From IMG/VR virus record IMGVR_UViG_3300030328_002400, positions 35,648 to 99,647 of that record: 64,000 nucleotides of DNA; one strand, given 5' to 3'. This stretch comes from a virus. The position numbers and the translations under genes were made by a program. The notes under the pieces are model-generated. The model ran no database searches and had not been told where the DNA came from. It saw nothing but the letters and a program-made list of their open reading frames with translations. Shown one piece after another: positions 46,401-54,326 of the stretch. How positions within the stretch are numbered: the first letter of the stretch is position 1; the number at the start of each line of letters is the position of its first letter.

Positions 46401-48298
46401 TAGGAGTACCATTAGATACTTCATTATTACTATTAAATAATGAATTTATTCAAGAACAATATAAAGCTATTGATAATAGTGATTCAGACTTTACTCTAGG
46501 AATAAATAAAAGAGTAAGGATGGAAATTAATAGGTTGAAAAAATCAACAGCAATACCTCCTACAAAGGAGATACTTATAGGAGGTGTAGAGAATTATGCT
46601 GATTTATCTGCTGGTCAACAAAAAGGTATTATGGAAACCTTTGTAAATATAAATAGGATTAGAAGCTTTACATCAAAACTTAATAGTGTTCTGAGCTTAA
46701 ATAATGGATTAGGAAAAGACTTCAATAGAATAGATAGTAGATTGGATGATATAGCTGATATGTCTTTCAGGGAATATGAAATGAATCCTGACGAAGCAAT
46801 TAAACCTTTATTTAATTTAGAACGTATATTTGAAAATACTTATTTGGGTACTTTGAGAAATACTTTCTTAGAATTAACTAATAAATTATTACCAAATGTT
46901 TTTATAACAAGAACTTCTGGATTTAGAAGAATGGAAGAATTATTACAAGCCAATCTTAATCCACAACTTTTAGCATACAATCCGGATGTAGTTTCTAAAG
47001 TTAAAAAAGATCTATTAGGATATGTTACTATAAATGATTATATACAGAATAAATTAAATAATGATGCATTATCTATTGGCACTTTAAGTAATGATTTAAT
47101 ATATCCAAATAAATCAGATTTAAATGTTATAAATGCAGTAAAAAAACTTAGAGAAGTAGATCCAGGTAATTTCTTTTTAGAAAGCTTTATTACTACATTA
47201 CCTGCACAGGCAAGACAAAACTTTTCTGGTCTAAATTTAGTTAGAGCTAATACTTGGAGAAAATTAAACAGACTACAAATGTATGATCTTCAAACTTCTT
47301 TTAATAAATTATACAATGATTTAAATACAAGAGGTTATGCTAAACAATTAATAGATTACGTCTTTGTAAAAGATGGTTTACAACTCTCACCTGGTAGTAT
47401 CCTAGAAGCATTAAGTCCATATGTATTAGAAGATTATTTATCCCATATTCCTACTGTAAGAGTAAAATTAGAGGAAGACAAAATAACTGGAGCAGGAGCA
47501 TTTGTAGTTGAATATTTAAGTATGGCATCTAATCAAAATTTATTAGCAATAAAAAAACCTAAAAATGATGTAAAAGATATGCCAATTATCTATAAAGAAT
47601 TTGGTCCAACTGATCCAGTAACAGGAGAAAGAAAATCAATTACTTTTATAAGGGATGGAGAATTACTAGGAGAGGCATCACCTATAGATTTAAAAGGATC
47701 TCCACTTCAAAATGGTATAGGATTTATTTTTGGGCCAGTTCCTCTTACTAAAGATTTAAAAAAGTTAAGAGCTACTAGAACTACTAGAACTTTGGAAGAC
47801 ATAGAATCTATGTCTGATGAATATGTAAATGCTATAGAGAAGGAAATGCAAGAAAGAGGATTAAGCAACCCATCATTTAACAAGGTTTATGATGGAGAAA
47901 ACTTAGTAGTAGAAACACCAGATGGTTCAAAAGTTAATATAGATGATGTAGATGGTTTAGCAAAGATGGAAGCAGAATTTAGTAAAGCTACTGAAGAATT
48001 AGGAATAGAAGAAGTTGGAATAATAGATGATACTAATTTACCTCCTATATCAGAAGAAGTTCAACTTAAACTAGATTTATTAGAGGAGAATGATCCATCA
48101 GTTAGTCATCCAGAATTAACACAATTTTGGAATGATAATATAGAAAATGGAGAATTTTCAGAACAGGTAGAATTATTTAAACAACAAAATGATATAAATA
48201 CTCTAGAAGATTTAGTAAATTTGTATGATAATAATCCTAATTCTTTCTGGTCAAGTCCTCAAGGAATGATAGAACAAATAAAAAGATGTAATTTATAG
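34448..48298 (+). CDS. Giant virion protein: zincin plus DFDID-type RNA polymerase
   Basis: A 4616-aa protein. Residues about 215-275 and 490-590 are hydrophobic or Gly/Ala-rich and could touch membranes. A basic coiled coil lies near 820-880. HEAFH at 2251-2255 (in SPFRYHEAFHGVYRMLL) is a zincin site typical of large polyvalent phage proteins. The polymerase region lies about 3200-4300: IDKADAQMWMTTKAFR (D3252), then RIPSQDKHSAQSV and ISGADFDIDIVY with D3711, D3713 and D3715. DFDID is the metal-binding loop I recall for phi14:2 gp66, the crAss-like virion RNA polymerase (about 2180 aa). This ORF is about twice that size, so cargo and polymerase seem fused. It would be injected to transcribe early genes. 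Polymerase identity rests on motif and context. Confidence 0.78.
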   Translation: MENNDGQPLSVKLAEEKISGSLTNQTSPYITAESLFDTQQYGPDFLNMADPAGLLNVDRYTKDMFKYGPEVLANLTAPDPGIVDIGYNPSKPRLEDLSPVDRIKNWTPTEDPLEPLPTIYGNIKEMGFDRAYAHPKFNELGFTPYADNESYYNTNSSKLDDLSRAYNQFGSQFGTGLTASWNTMVDMFDGDGYIDSPDLEGAYAMEDAMRIGSTSRGGAFGTLTNVGLSFGYTMGIISSIAIEELILAAGSSALSMTGAGAPTGLAAFAAGTMRNLFRAGRAMSNLFDIKRYASASRALINTLNDVNNARQLARGGLEVGGKIFAPEVTYAIKNWKTTGNTAQNIMNFMKSGDNWVAGYRDFRQVNLALAEGKLEAGMVENRVRENQLRYLAQQNPGEQVTADQLADIEVKSREAAFRSQMQNTAIIYFTNKLLLRSAFGGWRRAASKNVTDKIFRTNPLIDAVTGKALKGIYRQQSKWLISALGQRIAAAGFRGAPRVFAGAMLRYGAGGIGEGIQEVTQEAIAATNEGYYGALLREPGSGAKHLYGSFAMDGIKDQFSAQGFETFLSGFLMGGMAGPYQQILFQGFPYLYSRRSKNSRADYDSQKQAEQEVINRAVDQANQMSPGYNGSEASTIDVILDETQLMASLQKNALDGQNEALSAGDKYNFYNQRNFAQFANIYDKYQRGTISLYEQELDGYSQLTDEELAQAFPKKDYGSTQKVREKILKQKELIQEYGEMFDNRNNPFKKRYEPKLFKPGTRQYRDEVAMKKAYKHMEMFSMFTQNAFKDAVERKGKIAQALESTPLFGKMAANDISPLLDKESLETELDRLDQEIEAIEANLQNESGLSALDKKRNKKNLKDKKARRKQLLKISKVYNANLTDKGYYDRRKKKNLEASVKTYLKTLANANGTFVDNDAAQNAINEIIDYATLSQDSYMFNQTIEYLLDPNRMEGLIERSADYFKQVGGARNSLIKGQIKDLILNQNQNQLLNELAKEDIYLDPTETREFLETGNINVLRTFIYAGRKLDAAVIEDLEIIMKIVNPILDVYIQTTTPVQEETAADVVDESVQEVKDTLDEAGIQQIVLKDSYQSPSLQKILDKQFRAYQAMMPPEGEGLMNFSKWKESPEGINIKEGYDAIKRIWASGYQRYTPERQIITFKPNQTEIDEEIGLQDFINDYADDNPTVRDVLQELEVNLSIYKTVKSAPASNIIQDGLIVDLQKIVLDQTNEDETTSYVLLDKSGNLINNRMKQIIGPNASGTFTNIQNAQDAFELLEREGSDGTTFKFGGLVLSRGERIVDEAGNVFRVNTNAAGNQKNPSIIYLVPEAEYNQTNWWSNSKAAKEFGAVKEEDFIGRYRVMEEIKVPELGNNFAKLPPDEAIKAWPHTNAGETRDQANERLEMIMSNLTPQEIQELNIFIKPSVANTNTYSYQVPGEANQLEKLPNPYIINKGNDYTIGIQMVDPVVITKMNALLGQAEGINLLEESANGIFAYFPSNQFEFVDGNGVIIDPASMDVNFMNSTMYLEGIEYKGNTEKENLEIVRRAFATGQALQAAVQKEIGETPTGDIRVGRLPDGLSITIFQGFPNYTKPNAFTEVGKLPFGADGTGNAFLVLDVDPVSLLPTPITNLEGDAEIELISQVEAGLKKQGIMNEDGSLKNVSNRYNVVVKDPSGLYTVATSTVKEQPVADLDVILNDYINMAQKVLETNVTKKGQKTEVKDQNIATEFNKQQRDKLFITSDVKGRQFYLEVTPYGSISLKAKDKVTGPKAQLTGVQQYEQLGKTVYLYNQDFSRDDRGDTEITSTVIFQKLVDKLNAEFDEPIISLKNFKVSIPENAPLEDFLGNLETALDPNQLRKGQKILINVEAKVSQSQRDKGVIIQTPISTAEATARALEKAQAKAALKSISPTNLPNLVSEWLLSEEGSLANQSAAESAGKFALEYNKRFSPTEGLTEEEVTGKDMFNVVGQGLVVMEAILDEINRQTLAIKGVRSEARLEEAQTIEDRRSAGVKEIIKIYVGGKKFFNINEPGLSVAENFSAGGVTLEEAKDAIPGLGGKLKAWFQRGVDYLESDSGKKRMGRRDPWIYKGKAGSPPPIIVYAREQALKKAQAKARLEEAVDLDTVLEEISILKAALEDQYGPTNRKRLRKAYKESKKLQALYKKRDELRGANKIIDGPLLQNDIEDIAVFTEWAQTNLPEFINVEDISVLGNNLLANGRRVGAFVIDINDLAGGLDVKGTIYTGANSPFRYHEAFHGVYRMLLTPAEQARYLRIARKEKRAELRREGKSLETELQRFRNSADIYQNMSRERLEREYLEEYLGDQFELFKTDPRNTKTESVVKSLFTRIIEFIKAILNGFRRNQLNTLFENIDSGKYQSAPMTTNEFTTLGATIEANKLIPYAIESKEEGVGDLYIPSIIAEPIISSMAGILIERRFNFVPSEEKPAFNLDEELDIIVDEFAELYNVDSVANKKYKVDSKERKTLDLLTQAFEDFIPQIKESVNKMIEIINLQSAQQEANNEFFLQNEGVRNISQYGKEAYMTGGFDNLSNRLRHYISTVTMPATDYFGNTELADGTPFVQPVNANQVYNGLLKSLQGLSDPLAMIQKMQLFADTNPQTKAVVESIFESAGLVPLTEEGEVINELPQQLKNPDFLNKVLKAFTNFRVEWYFQQRDNLGNTIIHSASQRDDASTQLDNWSEAYTNKLQVWAEDPRKKSDALKSLIKIKNKLRLKDEKVRNKTLNREASELSQELFEAVGIRVSPGYMRYSLLKSRNNHYNDQIVELDFYPNAEALVYEDINIFQSLINNGQDIFDRTNEGASSRLKRIALNNATFDETIGATVFRNSNGDLVNSHQVPTYHLTKTKELNSSQERNKLKNDPFLSNNYLLNSQAFNNLADNNQIKISRVSGTKVLNQLSTELDGSMSNALKTMDYGKYTPGEFMTSNINLYLANLNYITNRLSSYVMVKDEVSGIETQVAISPMLNRVIESSNTGDLTTLPVIKAVSKVNGKDVITDEALDIFYNFVKNEYDRIRRESLADPLTYDKVGYNLEDPNNPEAPLRAFTFSNNAALLDSATKIALEGEAVSTNAVSFEQALKNSNLSVAEFKTQLRKKLGEQYTLFNDLIDVNNIRDKIDKRIRKGLNPNNEAAQLSQSQYNLRNNDEQFNLKQIFLSNYANVKSLNELLLGDQAITLKSFTDKGKRSKGQNASGLSAYSPFTNPQQGINHATDKINLITLSEPQGVSALSNDSIDKADAQMWMTTKAFRHFWFGFGLLSNAQAAVLDKIEAGEKIEWGEISNLVNEGGMINSKKLVYFDGDTFIKMSAFVLTPALTSMKNSDGVWVAKPNSLPLHNLRVKLEALEEGTESVSIAAPLSALKMLQQNVVAYQELNMTEQGFSQESTPLSAKNMRLQQISPSNKRKITELSQMKTLITNEQSPKSAKQIKRYNELLAERQKFKYINKRNLTFNIPQVQAEAQEFLSATDKKITPNLILFSQYAVTSLQASQNNSNLIEFFSLDQFNQPKYDLNNPYTVAKFEQLFLTYFSQDVFQEKIPGTSFALVSSFGKKIYRRVYSVDETGQPDKQEVIRENIVHKDNIAIDPRMASDLVGVKIPKEGIVILDRLRYNLKEYDQNGKWTGQRYSEALIPAQFKATYELIEGDNKEMPTMISDMFSVRIPSQDKHSAQSVKAVDFLPVFYGSSAMFSDELVEISGADFDIDIVYTQRKDFYVKDGKFIEYGNNYADYVNYVNKEVNEPGSIYKSAIRLFDIQGSLVEDSLTDIEDTRAEEAGFSREAIKALQGLGLPITKKQFNDYINKKGVPPYVAPLNNEILDIRRSLVSNEKMTSGNNPVAYTPASLDLIRQGWENISGLVPSLKSREIAGELDIDNLAGQTISFTNNKGASIGSVVSPNLYLSLLVEYEIKIGDAKFLLDDELYDTFAGADTKDGIRKQDIISSIVTMMTDNAKEYFVAKLGLNSHAAGMLTNMIALGVPLDTSLLLLNNEFIQEQYKAIDNSDSDFTLGINKRVRMEINRLKKSTAIPPTKEILIGGVENYADLSAGQQKGIMETFVNINRIRSFTSKLNSVLSLNNGLGKDFNRIDSRLDDIADMSFREYEMNPDEAIKPLFNLERIFENTYLGTLRNTFLELTNKLLPNVFITRTSGFRRMEELLQANLNPQLLAYNPDVVSKVKKDLLGYVTINDYIQNKLNNDALSIGTLSNDLIYPNKSDLNVINAVKKLREVDPGNFFLESFITTLPAQARQNFSGLNLVRANTWRKLNRLQMYDLQTSFNKLYNDLNTRGYAKQLIDYVFVKDGLQLSPGSILEALSPYVLEDYLSHIPTVRVKLEEDKITGAGAFVVEYLSMASNQNLLAIKKPKNDVKDMPIIYKEFGPTDPVTGERKSITFIRDGELLGEASPIDLKGSPLQNGIGFIFGPVPLTKDLKKLRATRTTRTLEDIESMSDEYVNAIEKEMQERGLSNPSFNKVYDGENLVVETPDGSKVNIDDVDGLAKMEAEFSKATEELGIEEVGIIDDTNLPPISEEVQLKLDLLEENDPSVSHPELTQFWNDNIENGEFSEQVELFKQQNDINTLEDLVNLYDNNPNSFWSSPQGMIEQIKRCNL

Positions 48299-48300
48299 TT

Positions 48301-51300
48301 ATGGCAAAATGTCCAAATAAAAATACGGTTAAATATAAAGCTTTATTAAAAGTTTATAAGACAGATTTAGTTACTACTAATGTAATTCAGAGTTGGCAAC
48401 AGGCTACAGGGAGTGAAGCTATTCCTACTGTAACAGAAGCTGCTACATATGCTAATGAGAAAAAAGCTTTACACAGTTTAAAACAAAGAGAATTTGGAGA
48501 GGCCTTGTTAAATAACTTAAGAAGAGAAAGAATTATACATAGTTTCCAGGGTGCTTACTATATTAATAATACTGAGCAAGGTATTGATGCTATTAGACCA
48601 AGTGATGAATTAATTGAGTCTAATATTAAAAGACTTAAAAGATATTTAAAAATAAATAACTTACCAGAGTCTTCAATAAAATTAGATAAAACACCTAAGA
48701 CTTTTGCTGTCACTATAGATTCTTCTTTATTCTCAGCTAAAGATATGATAGAAAGATCTAGATCATGGGATACTCCAAGAGCTAGACATGTAGTTCAACA
48801 TTTAATGAGAATGTTTCCTAATGTAGGTGTGAAGCTTATGTCAGTAAATGAAGCACAAAAAGCATATGACTCATTGCCTCAATGGAAAAAAGCTAAAGTT
48901 CCTTTTAGTGAAATAGATTCATTTTTTGTAAATGATACAGCTGTCCTTGTAAAAGGTAGAGTTACAGATGAAAAGGCTATAGAAGAAATGCTACACCCAT
49001 TCATCAATGCTGTGAAGGAAGATAATATTCCTTTATATGAATCTTTATTATCTGAAGCTAAAAGAAATTTTCCTGTAATGACTCAGCAAATAGAAGATGC
49101 GTATAATAAGAAGAGAAGAGTTAATGCTGAAGAAAGAGAGATGGAAATAATAACTCAAGCTTTAGCTAGACATTTCAATAAGGAATATGAAGAAACACCA
49201 ACTCAAGGATTTTTAGATAAGGTTAAAGATCTTTTAGAATGGTTCATGAATATAATTCAAAACTTAAATCAATATCTTACTGGTAGAAAAATACCAGTAG
49301 AATCAATAAATCCTGAAGCAAGTTTATCTGATATTGCTAAACTATTGAATACTAGTGGGATAGCCTTTGAAATAAGAAGAAATCCAAATGGAAGAGTAAT
49401 GTATAGTTTATCTTCAGGAAAACAACAATTAGTAGATCAAGCATTAAAAAGATCAGTTACTGAACAACAACAAATAGTAATTAATAATCTTTTCCAAAAT
49501 GTACAAGAAGCAAAGAATGAAGCTGATACATTATCTGGTAATAACCCAGGTTCATTTGTCAATAATCTAGTTGTTCTAAATAAATCTGATAATACTTTTT
49601 ATGATTTAAATAGTAATATGAAATATGAATCTGTTTCAGATGTTGTAGGAAATAAAAATCAAATTAGTAAAGAAATTCAGAATGATGTAAGAACATTATT
49701 AGATGGGGTAGCTAGTCTTAAAAGCTTTGAAGAAGTTGCTGACTCAATAACTAAATTAGATAGAGGACAAGCAGAGCAAGTATTTGAACAAATCAGAAAT
49801 GACTTGCAGATTGTAATGGATCCTAGTGATATACTGATAACTAATGTGGTTTTATCTGATCCAAAATCTAAAATAGCAGGGATTGCAGATGTAGTAATAA
49901 TAGATAAATTTGGTAAGATAAAATTAGGTAAATTAAATATCCATACTGACTCACAAAGTGCTAGAGCAAATAAGATAATAAAACTTCCTTTAACTAGTTT
50001 ATTAATTAATAACAATGTTACATCTTTGAGTCAAGATGTTATGGATATGTTAGAGGTAAATCTTTTAAGAAGAATGGTTGAGAATATGGGTTATGATGTA
50101 CAGATGGGTAACTATGATGTGTTTTCTATAAACATGATATCTAAAGATAATAAAATAGAATCAGAAAGTATAGTACCAAGACCACCTGGACAAAATTTAA
50201 TATATGTAGATTATTTAATACCAGAAACTTTGTATGATATATCTGGGCAACAATTAGATAAAGAATTTGAGGCAGCAGATCCTAATGGACAATTATATGA
50301 TGCAAGAAAAGATACAGAAGATTTAATAGAGTCAAGTCAATTAGATCCTTATGAAACTCAACCTTTAAGTTATATATTTGGTGCAATTGAAGAATATAGA
50401 AATAAATTAGTTACCAAAAAAGAAATGCTAGCTAAAACTAAAGCTAATATTTTCATAGATAGAACCAAACCTGGAATACAAGAACAAATAGATCATAGTC
50501 TTTCTATAATTAACTTTGCATTAGTAGATCCTAATAATAATAAAGATATTTCAATTGCATATACCCAATTACTACAGGATGCATTTAGACAAATGAAAGA
50601 CTATAAAGAATATATTATTGATCCAAATAATGTAGGTAAAAGAGAGTTTGTAAATTACTTACTTAATTTTAAAAAATTCTTGCATACATTTGAAGGATTA
50701 TATGAACTAGAAGAACCAGGGTTTGAAGAATTAAATGCCACTCAAAGATATTTAATTAATAATATAAATGGTACAGTTACAGAATTATTAGGACCTGCAT
50801 CAGGAAGAAAAAATGGAAGACAAGGTTTAATTAACAGAGCATTATTTGATTATGTAGGACAAGTAATTTTAAATAATGTCTCTATGGGATGGGATGAAGG
50901 TGAAGAAACTGTTATACAAGATCATTCAGGTATGACCTTTACAGCTGCTGATATGGAAGATTTACTAACAGTAGTACCAGATATTGCTACAGGTGCAGTA
51001 TTTACAAAGGACATAGCTACTAGTAGGGATGTCATCTTAGCTACATTAGATAAAGTATATAAAAGACAATGGTTAAAATTCTTACATAGAAAAGAAGCTA
51101 GAGCAAGAAGAATTATTGCTCCAATAGAAAAATTAATAAAACTTATGCCAGGAGTTAAGGGTAATAGATTATATGACTTCATTTTAAATTTTGATGAGAA
51201 TGGAAACTTAAAACAAAGAGCATATGTTGAACCAATTGGAGAGCAATATTATGATTTGAAAGAAGAGATAAGCAATAGAAGTAGAGATGAAAATGGTATA

Positions 51301-54222
51301 CCTTTAATATATGCACCTGTATATGATTTAACTAAAGGCTCTAAAGAAGATATAGAATATAATAAAAAATTAGCTGTAAGTAAATCAGAATTCTCACAGT
51401 TTATGAGAGCTGAACAAGTAGATGAATCTAACCAACCTGTAGATGGAGATTTTCATAGATATTCAGAAGAGTTTAAATTAGAAAGAGCTAAGTATGAAGT
51501 GTGGAATTCAAGAACCAGAAGGTGGGAAAAACGTGATGGAGAAAGTGATTCTAATTATAAGAAATATAAAGCAAAGTATTATGAGTCTACAAGATATACA
51601 AAAGCATTTAAAAAGAATGGGGAACCTACAGGTCAAGTAAAACCTGATCAAAACTTTGAGTTTGTAAAACCTGAATATGTAGAAATAAGAGAAATAGCAG
51701 GAGTAGTAGATCCTAAGACAAGAACGTTTATGGATATGAGAAGTGAAAAATATAGAGCTATTATGGAACCTAAAGTAAATGATGCATTAGCTCAAGCACG
51801 TAGAGAGTTTTATGATATGTTTGTTGAAGAATATGTAGAAGGAATGTTACAACAATTACCTAGAGCAGAAAGAAATCAAATGTTAGGAAAAATACCTTTA
51901 GTAAGAGATAGAATTGCTTCCTCTCTTCAAGATAATCCAGCAGGAGGATTATTTACTAGACTCTGGGCAAGAAGCACTAGATCCATAAAGAATTTATTTA
52001 CTTCTACTTCAGAACAGAAGACAGTTGTAGTAGATGGAGGTAGAATGGTAGATACATTACCTATAATGTATACAGGTACTCCTAGAGTTGAAGAAAGGTT
52101 AACGGCTTTAGAAAATGAAGTGACTCAACTTAAACAAGCTTATAAGGATGGAAAAGACTATACTTCTTCAATAACCGGTAAAACTATAAAGGGTAAAGAC
52201 TTAGGTATAGATAAATATCAAGAACAAAGAGGTTTATTAGAAGGTAAAATTGTAAAACAGAGAAGTCAACCTACAGCAGGAGAAGTAAGTACAGATTTAG
52301 GATCCAGCTTATTAATGTTTAATGATATGGCTGAGAAGTTTGAAACTATGGGAGAAGTAGAAGGAACCATTAATGCTTTAGTAAAAGTGATAGAAAAAAG
52401 AGAATATTTACGAAATGAAGGTAAATTTACTGGAGTACTAGATAAGATTGTTCCAGATAAATTTAACTTAAAAGGAAGGTTAGGGTTAGCCGGTGATCAA
52501 GCTAATGTAGTAGCTAGAGCTCATAAATGGTTAAAAATGATTTACTATCAGAATGATGACATAAGTAAGAAGACAATGGATAAGGTTTCTAATGTTTTAA
52601 TTCAATGGTCTTCTCAATCTTATGTTGCATGGAATATTTTTGGTAACATAAATAACTTAGCTATTGCACAAGTGAATAATGCAATTGAAGGTGTATCTAA
52701 TAGATATATGACACAAAAGGCTTTTGCAAGAGGTGAGTATTTATACAATACTGTAGCTCTCCCAGGATTAATTAAAAGAACAGGAACAGTTGGTCAGGAA
52801 GCTGCTGATATAATATTAGGAAGTGAAGATATTACAACAGGTTCTGTTAAAGGAGGGGCGGTAGGAGCTATAGTAGGTACTATGGTAGCAGGACCGGTAG
52901 GAACAGCAGTAGGAGCAGCATTAGGGGGTTCTGCAGGAGCAGGACTATCTGGAGTAGAAATAAAAGAACGTAGTTATAAACCACAACAAGCTAATAATCA
53001 GTATGAAGCATCTGCAGAATTTTGGAGAATGATGGATAAAGATATGGATATACGTGAATCTGGAATGGATAATACTCAAGGTCAACAAAGTAGATTTGAA
53101 AGAGGTCTGAGTATAGGTTACTTATTTCAAGATGGATTTGAGTATGCTGTACAAACTAAAGTAGGAACTTCTTTACTAGTGGATGTTGTATTAAAAAATA
53201 GTAAGACAGGAGAAACAAGTAATTTATATGAAGCACAAGAATATAATCCTGTAACTGGTAGAGTTTCTTATAGTGATAAATGGGATATAATTATACCTAA
53301 CTATAAAACAGGAATAGAAGTTAAGCTTGATGGTCCACTTACTCAAAATTCTAAAATATATGCAGAGATAAGAAATAATATAAGAGAAGTAAATAAACAA
53401 ATTCATGGTAACTATTCTACACAAGATAGAACAGTATTACAGTCTTATTGGCTTGGAAAATTATTAATTCAATTTAAAAAATGGCTTGCTCCTGCATTAA
53501 GAGCTAGATATCAGACGGAATACTTTGATGCAAATTTAGGATGGGTAGAAGGTAGATATAATAGTTCCTATCAGTTAGTTAGTTATTTATTATCTCAAAT
53601 GAAACAAGGAAGAGCAGATGTCCGTAATATTACACAAGAATGGAAAGAGTCTATTCTTAAAAAAAATAAAAGTAATCCAGGAGGACCCGGCTCAGCAGGA
53701 TCAAAAATTGGTGATAGAAGTTTGCAACTTAGATTAGATAATAAAATAAAGAACTTTAATAGAACTATGGCAGAAGCTTCATTTATAATAATGTCTTTTT
53801 TAGCATTCCAAATGCTAGATAAGATATGGGATGATGAGGAAGATGATGATCCACTATGGGTTAAGAAGCTTAGAAACTGGAGTAAATATCAAACAGATAG
53901 AGTATATACTGAAATGATCTTATTTGTTCCTCTATTAGGTGCAGAAGAAATGGGTGGATTTTTAGAACGTCCTATAGCATCAACTAGAATGTTAGGTGCT
54001 TTAGCAGAGGCAATAATATTGTCTGGTGAAACACCATTAAAATGGCTTATACGTGAGTCAGATGAAACATTTTATGAAAACTCAAGTATAGTTTATCAAA
54101 ATAAACCTAGAAAAGGAGAATTAAAAGTATGGAAACAATGGAAAGATGCTCTGCCAATTCTATATACACTACAGAAATGGAGATCTTTTGAACGTATGGA
54201 TACTTTTCATTTAGGTAATTAA
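48301..54222 (+). CDS. Giant crAss-like virion protein adjoining the RNA polymerase
   Basis: A 1973-aa protein starting 2 nt after the polymerase ORF. Residues about 165-260 resemble a zincin-like domain with a decayed site (EEMLHPF, H232, no HExxH). A helical domain spans about 700-900. Residues about 1420-1460 include SYVAWNIFGNINNLAIAQVN. A Gly-zipper segment (about 1514-1555) could insert in membranes. LLIQFKKWLAPALRARYQTE (about 1720) and the final part (VYQNKPRKGELK to KWRSFERM) match my memory of crAss-like giant proteins beside the polymerase. The function is probably tied to ejection, membrane passage or polymerase delivery. It ends the long late operon; a gap with a TTTGTATATTA-like element follows. 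Confidence 0.68.
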   Translation: MAKCPNKNTVKYKALLKVYKTDLVTTNVIQSWQQATGSEAIPTVTEAATYANEKKALHSLKQREFGEALLNNLRRERIIHSFQGAYYINNTEQGIDAIRPSDELIESNIKRLKRYLKINNLPESSIKLDKTPKTFAVTIDSSLFSAKDMIERSRSWDTPRARHVVQHLMRMFPNVGVKLMSVNEAQKAYDSLPQWKKAKVPFSEIDSFFVNDTAVLVKGRVTDEKAIEEMLHPFINAVKEDNIPLYESLLSEAKRNFPVMTQQIEDAYNKKRRVNAEEREMEIITQALARHFNKEYEETPTQGFLDKVKDLLEWFMNIIQNLNQYLTGRKIPVESINPEASLSDIAKLLNTSGIAFEIRRNPNGRVMYSLSSGKQQLVDQALKRSVTEQQQIVINNLFQNVQEAKNEADTLSGNNPGSFVNNLVVLNKSDNTFYDLNSNMKYESVSDVVGNKNQISKEIQNDVRTLLDGVASLKSFEEVADSITKLDRGQAEQVFEQIRNDLQIVMDPSDILITNVVLSDPKSKIAGIADVVIIDKFGKIKLGKLNIHTDSQSARANKIIKLPLTSLLINNNVTSLSQDVMDMLEVNLLRRMVENMGYDVQMGNYDVFSINMISKDNKIESESIVPRPPGQNLIYVDYLIPETLYDISGQQLDKEFEAADPNGQLYDARKDTEDLIESSQLDPYETQPLSYIFGAIEEYRNKLVTKKEMLAKTKANIFIDRTKPGIQEQIDHSLSIINFALVDPNNNKDISIAYTQLLQDAFRQMKDYKEYIIDPNNVGKREFVNYLLNFKKFLHTFEGLYELEEPGFEELNATQRYLINNINGTVTELLGPASGRKNGRQGLINRALFDYVGQVILNNVSMGWDEGEETVIQDHSGMTFTAADMEDLLTVVPDIATGAVFTKDIATSRDVILATLDKVYKRQWLKFLHRKEARARRIIAPIEKLIKLMPGVKGNRLYDFILNFDENGNLKQRAYVEPIGEQYYDLKEEISNRSRDENGIPLIYAPVYDLTKGSKEDIEYNKKLAVSKSEFSQFMRAEQVDESNQPVDGDFHRYSEEFKLERAKYEVWNSRTRRWEKRDGESDSNYKKYKAKYYESTRYTKAFKKNGEPTGQVKPDQNFEFVKPEYVEIREIAGVVDPKTRTFMDMRSEKYRAIMEPKVNDALAQARREFYDMFVEEYVEGMLQQLPRAERNQMLGKIPLVRDRIASSLQDNPAGGLFTRLWARSTRSIKNLFTSTSEQKTVVVDGGRMVDTLPIMYTGTPRVEERLTALENEVTQLKQAYKDGKDYTSSITGKTIKGKDLGIDKYQEQRGLLEGKIVKQRSQPTAGEVSTDLGSSLLMFNDMAEKFETMGEVEGTINALVKVIEKREYLRNEGKFTGVLDKIVPDKFNLKGRLGLAGDQANVVARAHKWLKMIYYQNDDISKKTMDKVSNVLIQWSSQSYVAWNIFGNINNLAIAQVNNAIEGVSNRYMTQKAFARGEYLYNTVALPGLIKRTGTVGQEAADIILGSEDITTGSVKGGAVGAIVGTMVAGPVGTAVGAALGGSAGAGLSGVEIKERSYKPQQANNQYEASAEFWRMMDKDMDIRESGMDNTQGQQSRFERGLSIGYLFQDGFEYAVQTKVGTSLLVDVVLKNSKTGETSNLYEAQEYNPVTGRVSYSDKWDIIIPNYKTGIEVKLDGPLTQNSKIYAEIRNNIREVNKQIHGNYSTQDRTVLQSYWLGKLLIQFKKWLAPALRARYQTEYFDANLGWVEGRYNSSYQLVSYLLSQMKQGRADVRNITQEWKESILKKNKSNPGGPGSAGSKIGDRSLQLRLDNKIKNFNRTMAEASFIIMSFLAFQMLDKIWDDEEDDDPLWVKKLRNWSKYQTDRVYTEMILFVPLLGAEEMGGFLERPIASTRMLGALAEAIILSGETPLKWLIRESDETFYENSSIVYQNKPRKGELKVWKQWKDALPILYTLQKWRSFERMDTFHLGN

Positions 54223-54266
54223 TACGTCAAATTTGCAGTCTAACTATTTTCTAGTCTGAGAAAAAG

Positions 54267-54285
54267 TTCTTATATTATTATTATA
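54267..54285 (+). promoter_or_regulatory. TTTGTATATTA-like element (candidate phage promoter)
   Basis: TTCTTATATTATTATTATA lies in the 104-nt gap before the envelope-protein cassette, 41 nt upstream of its first ATG. It differs from the 19-bp element at 60982 and 61057 at three positions. Confidence 0.4.
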
Positions 54286-54326
54286 CAAACCAACTTAAAA
54301 GCTTATTAATTTAATATATAACAAAT

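Noticed and set aside
54222-54266. Terminator hairpin after the giant cargo operon
   Set aside because: CAGTCTA/TAGTCTG can pair only with a central mismatch and no U run follows.
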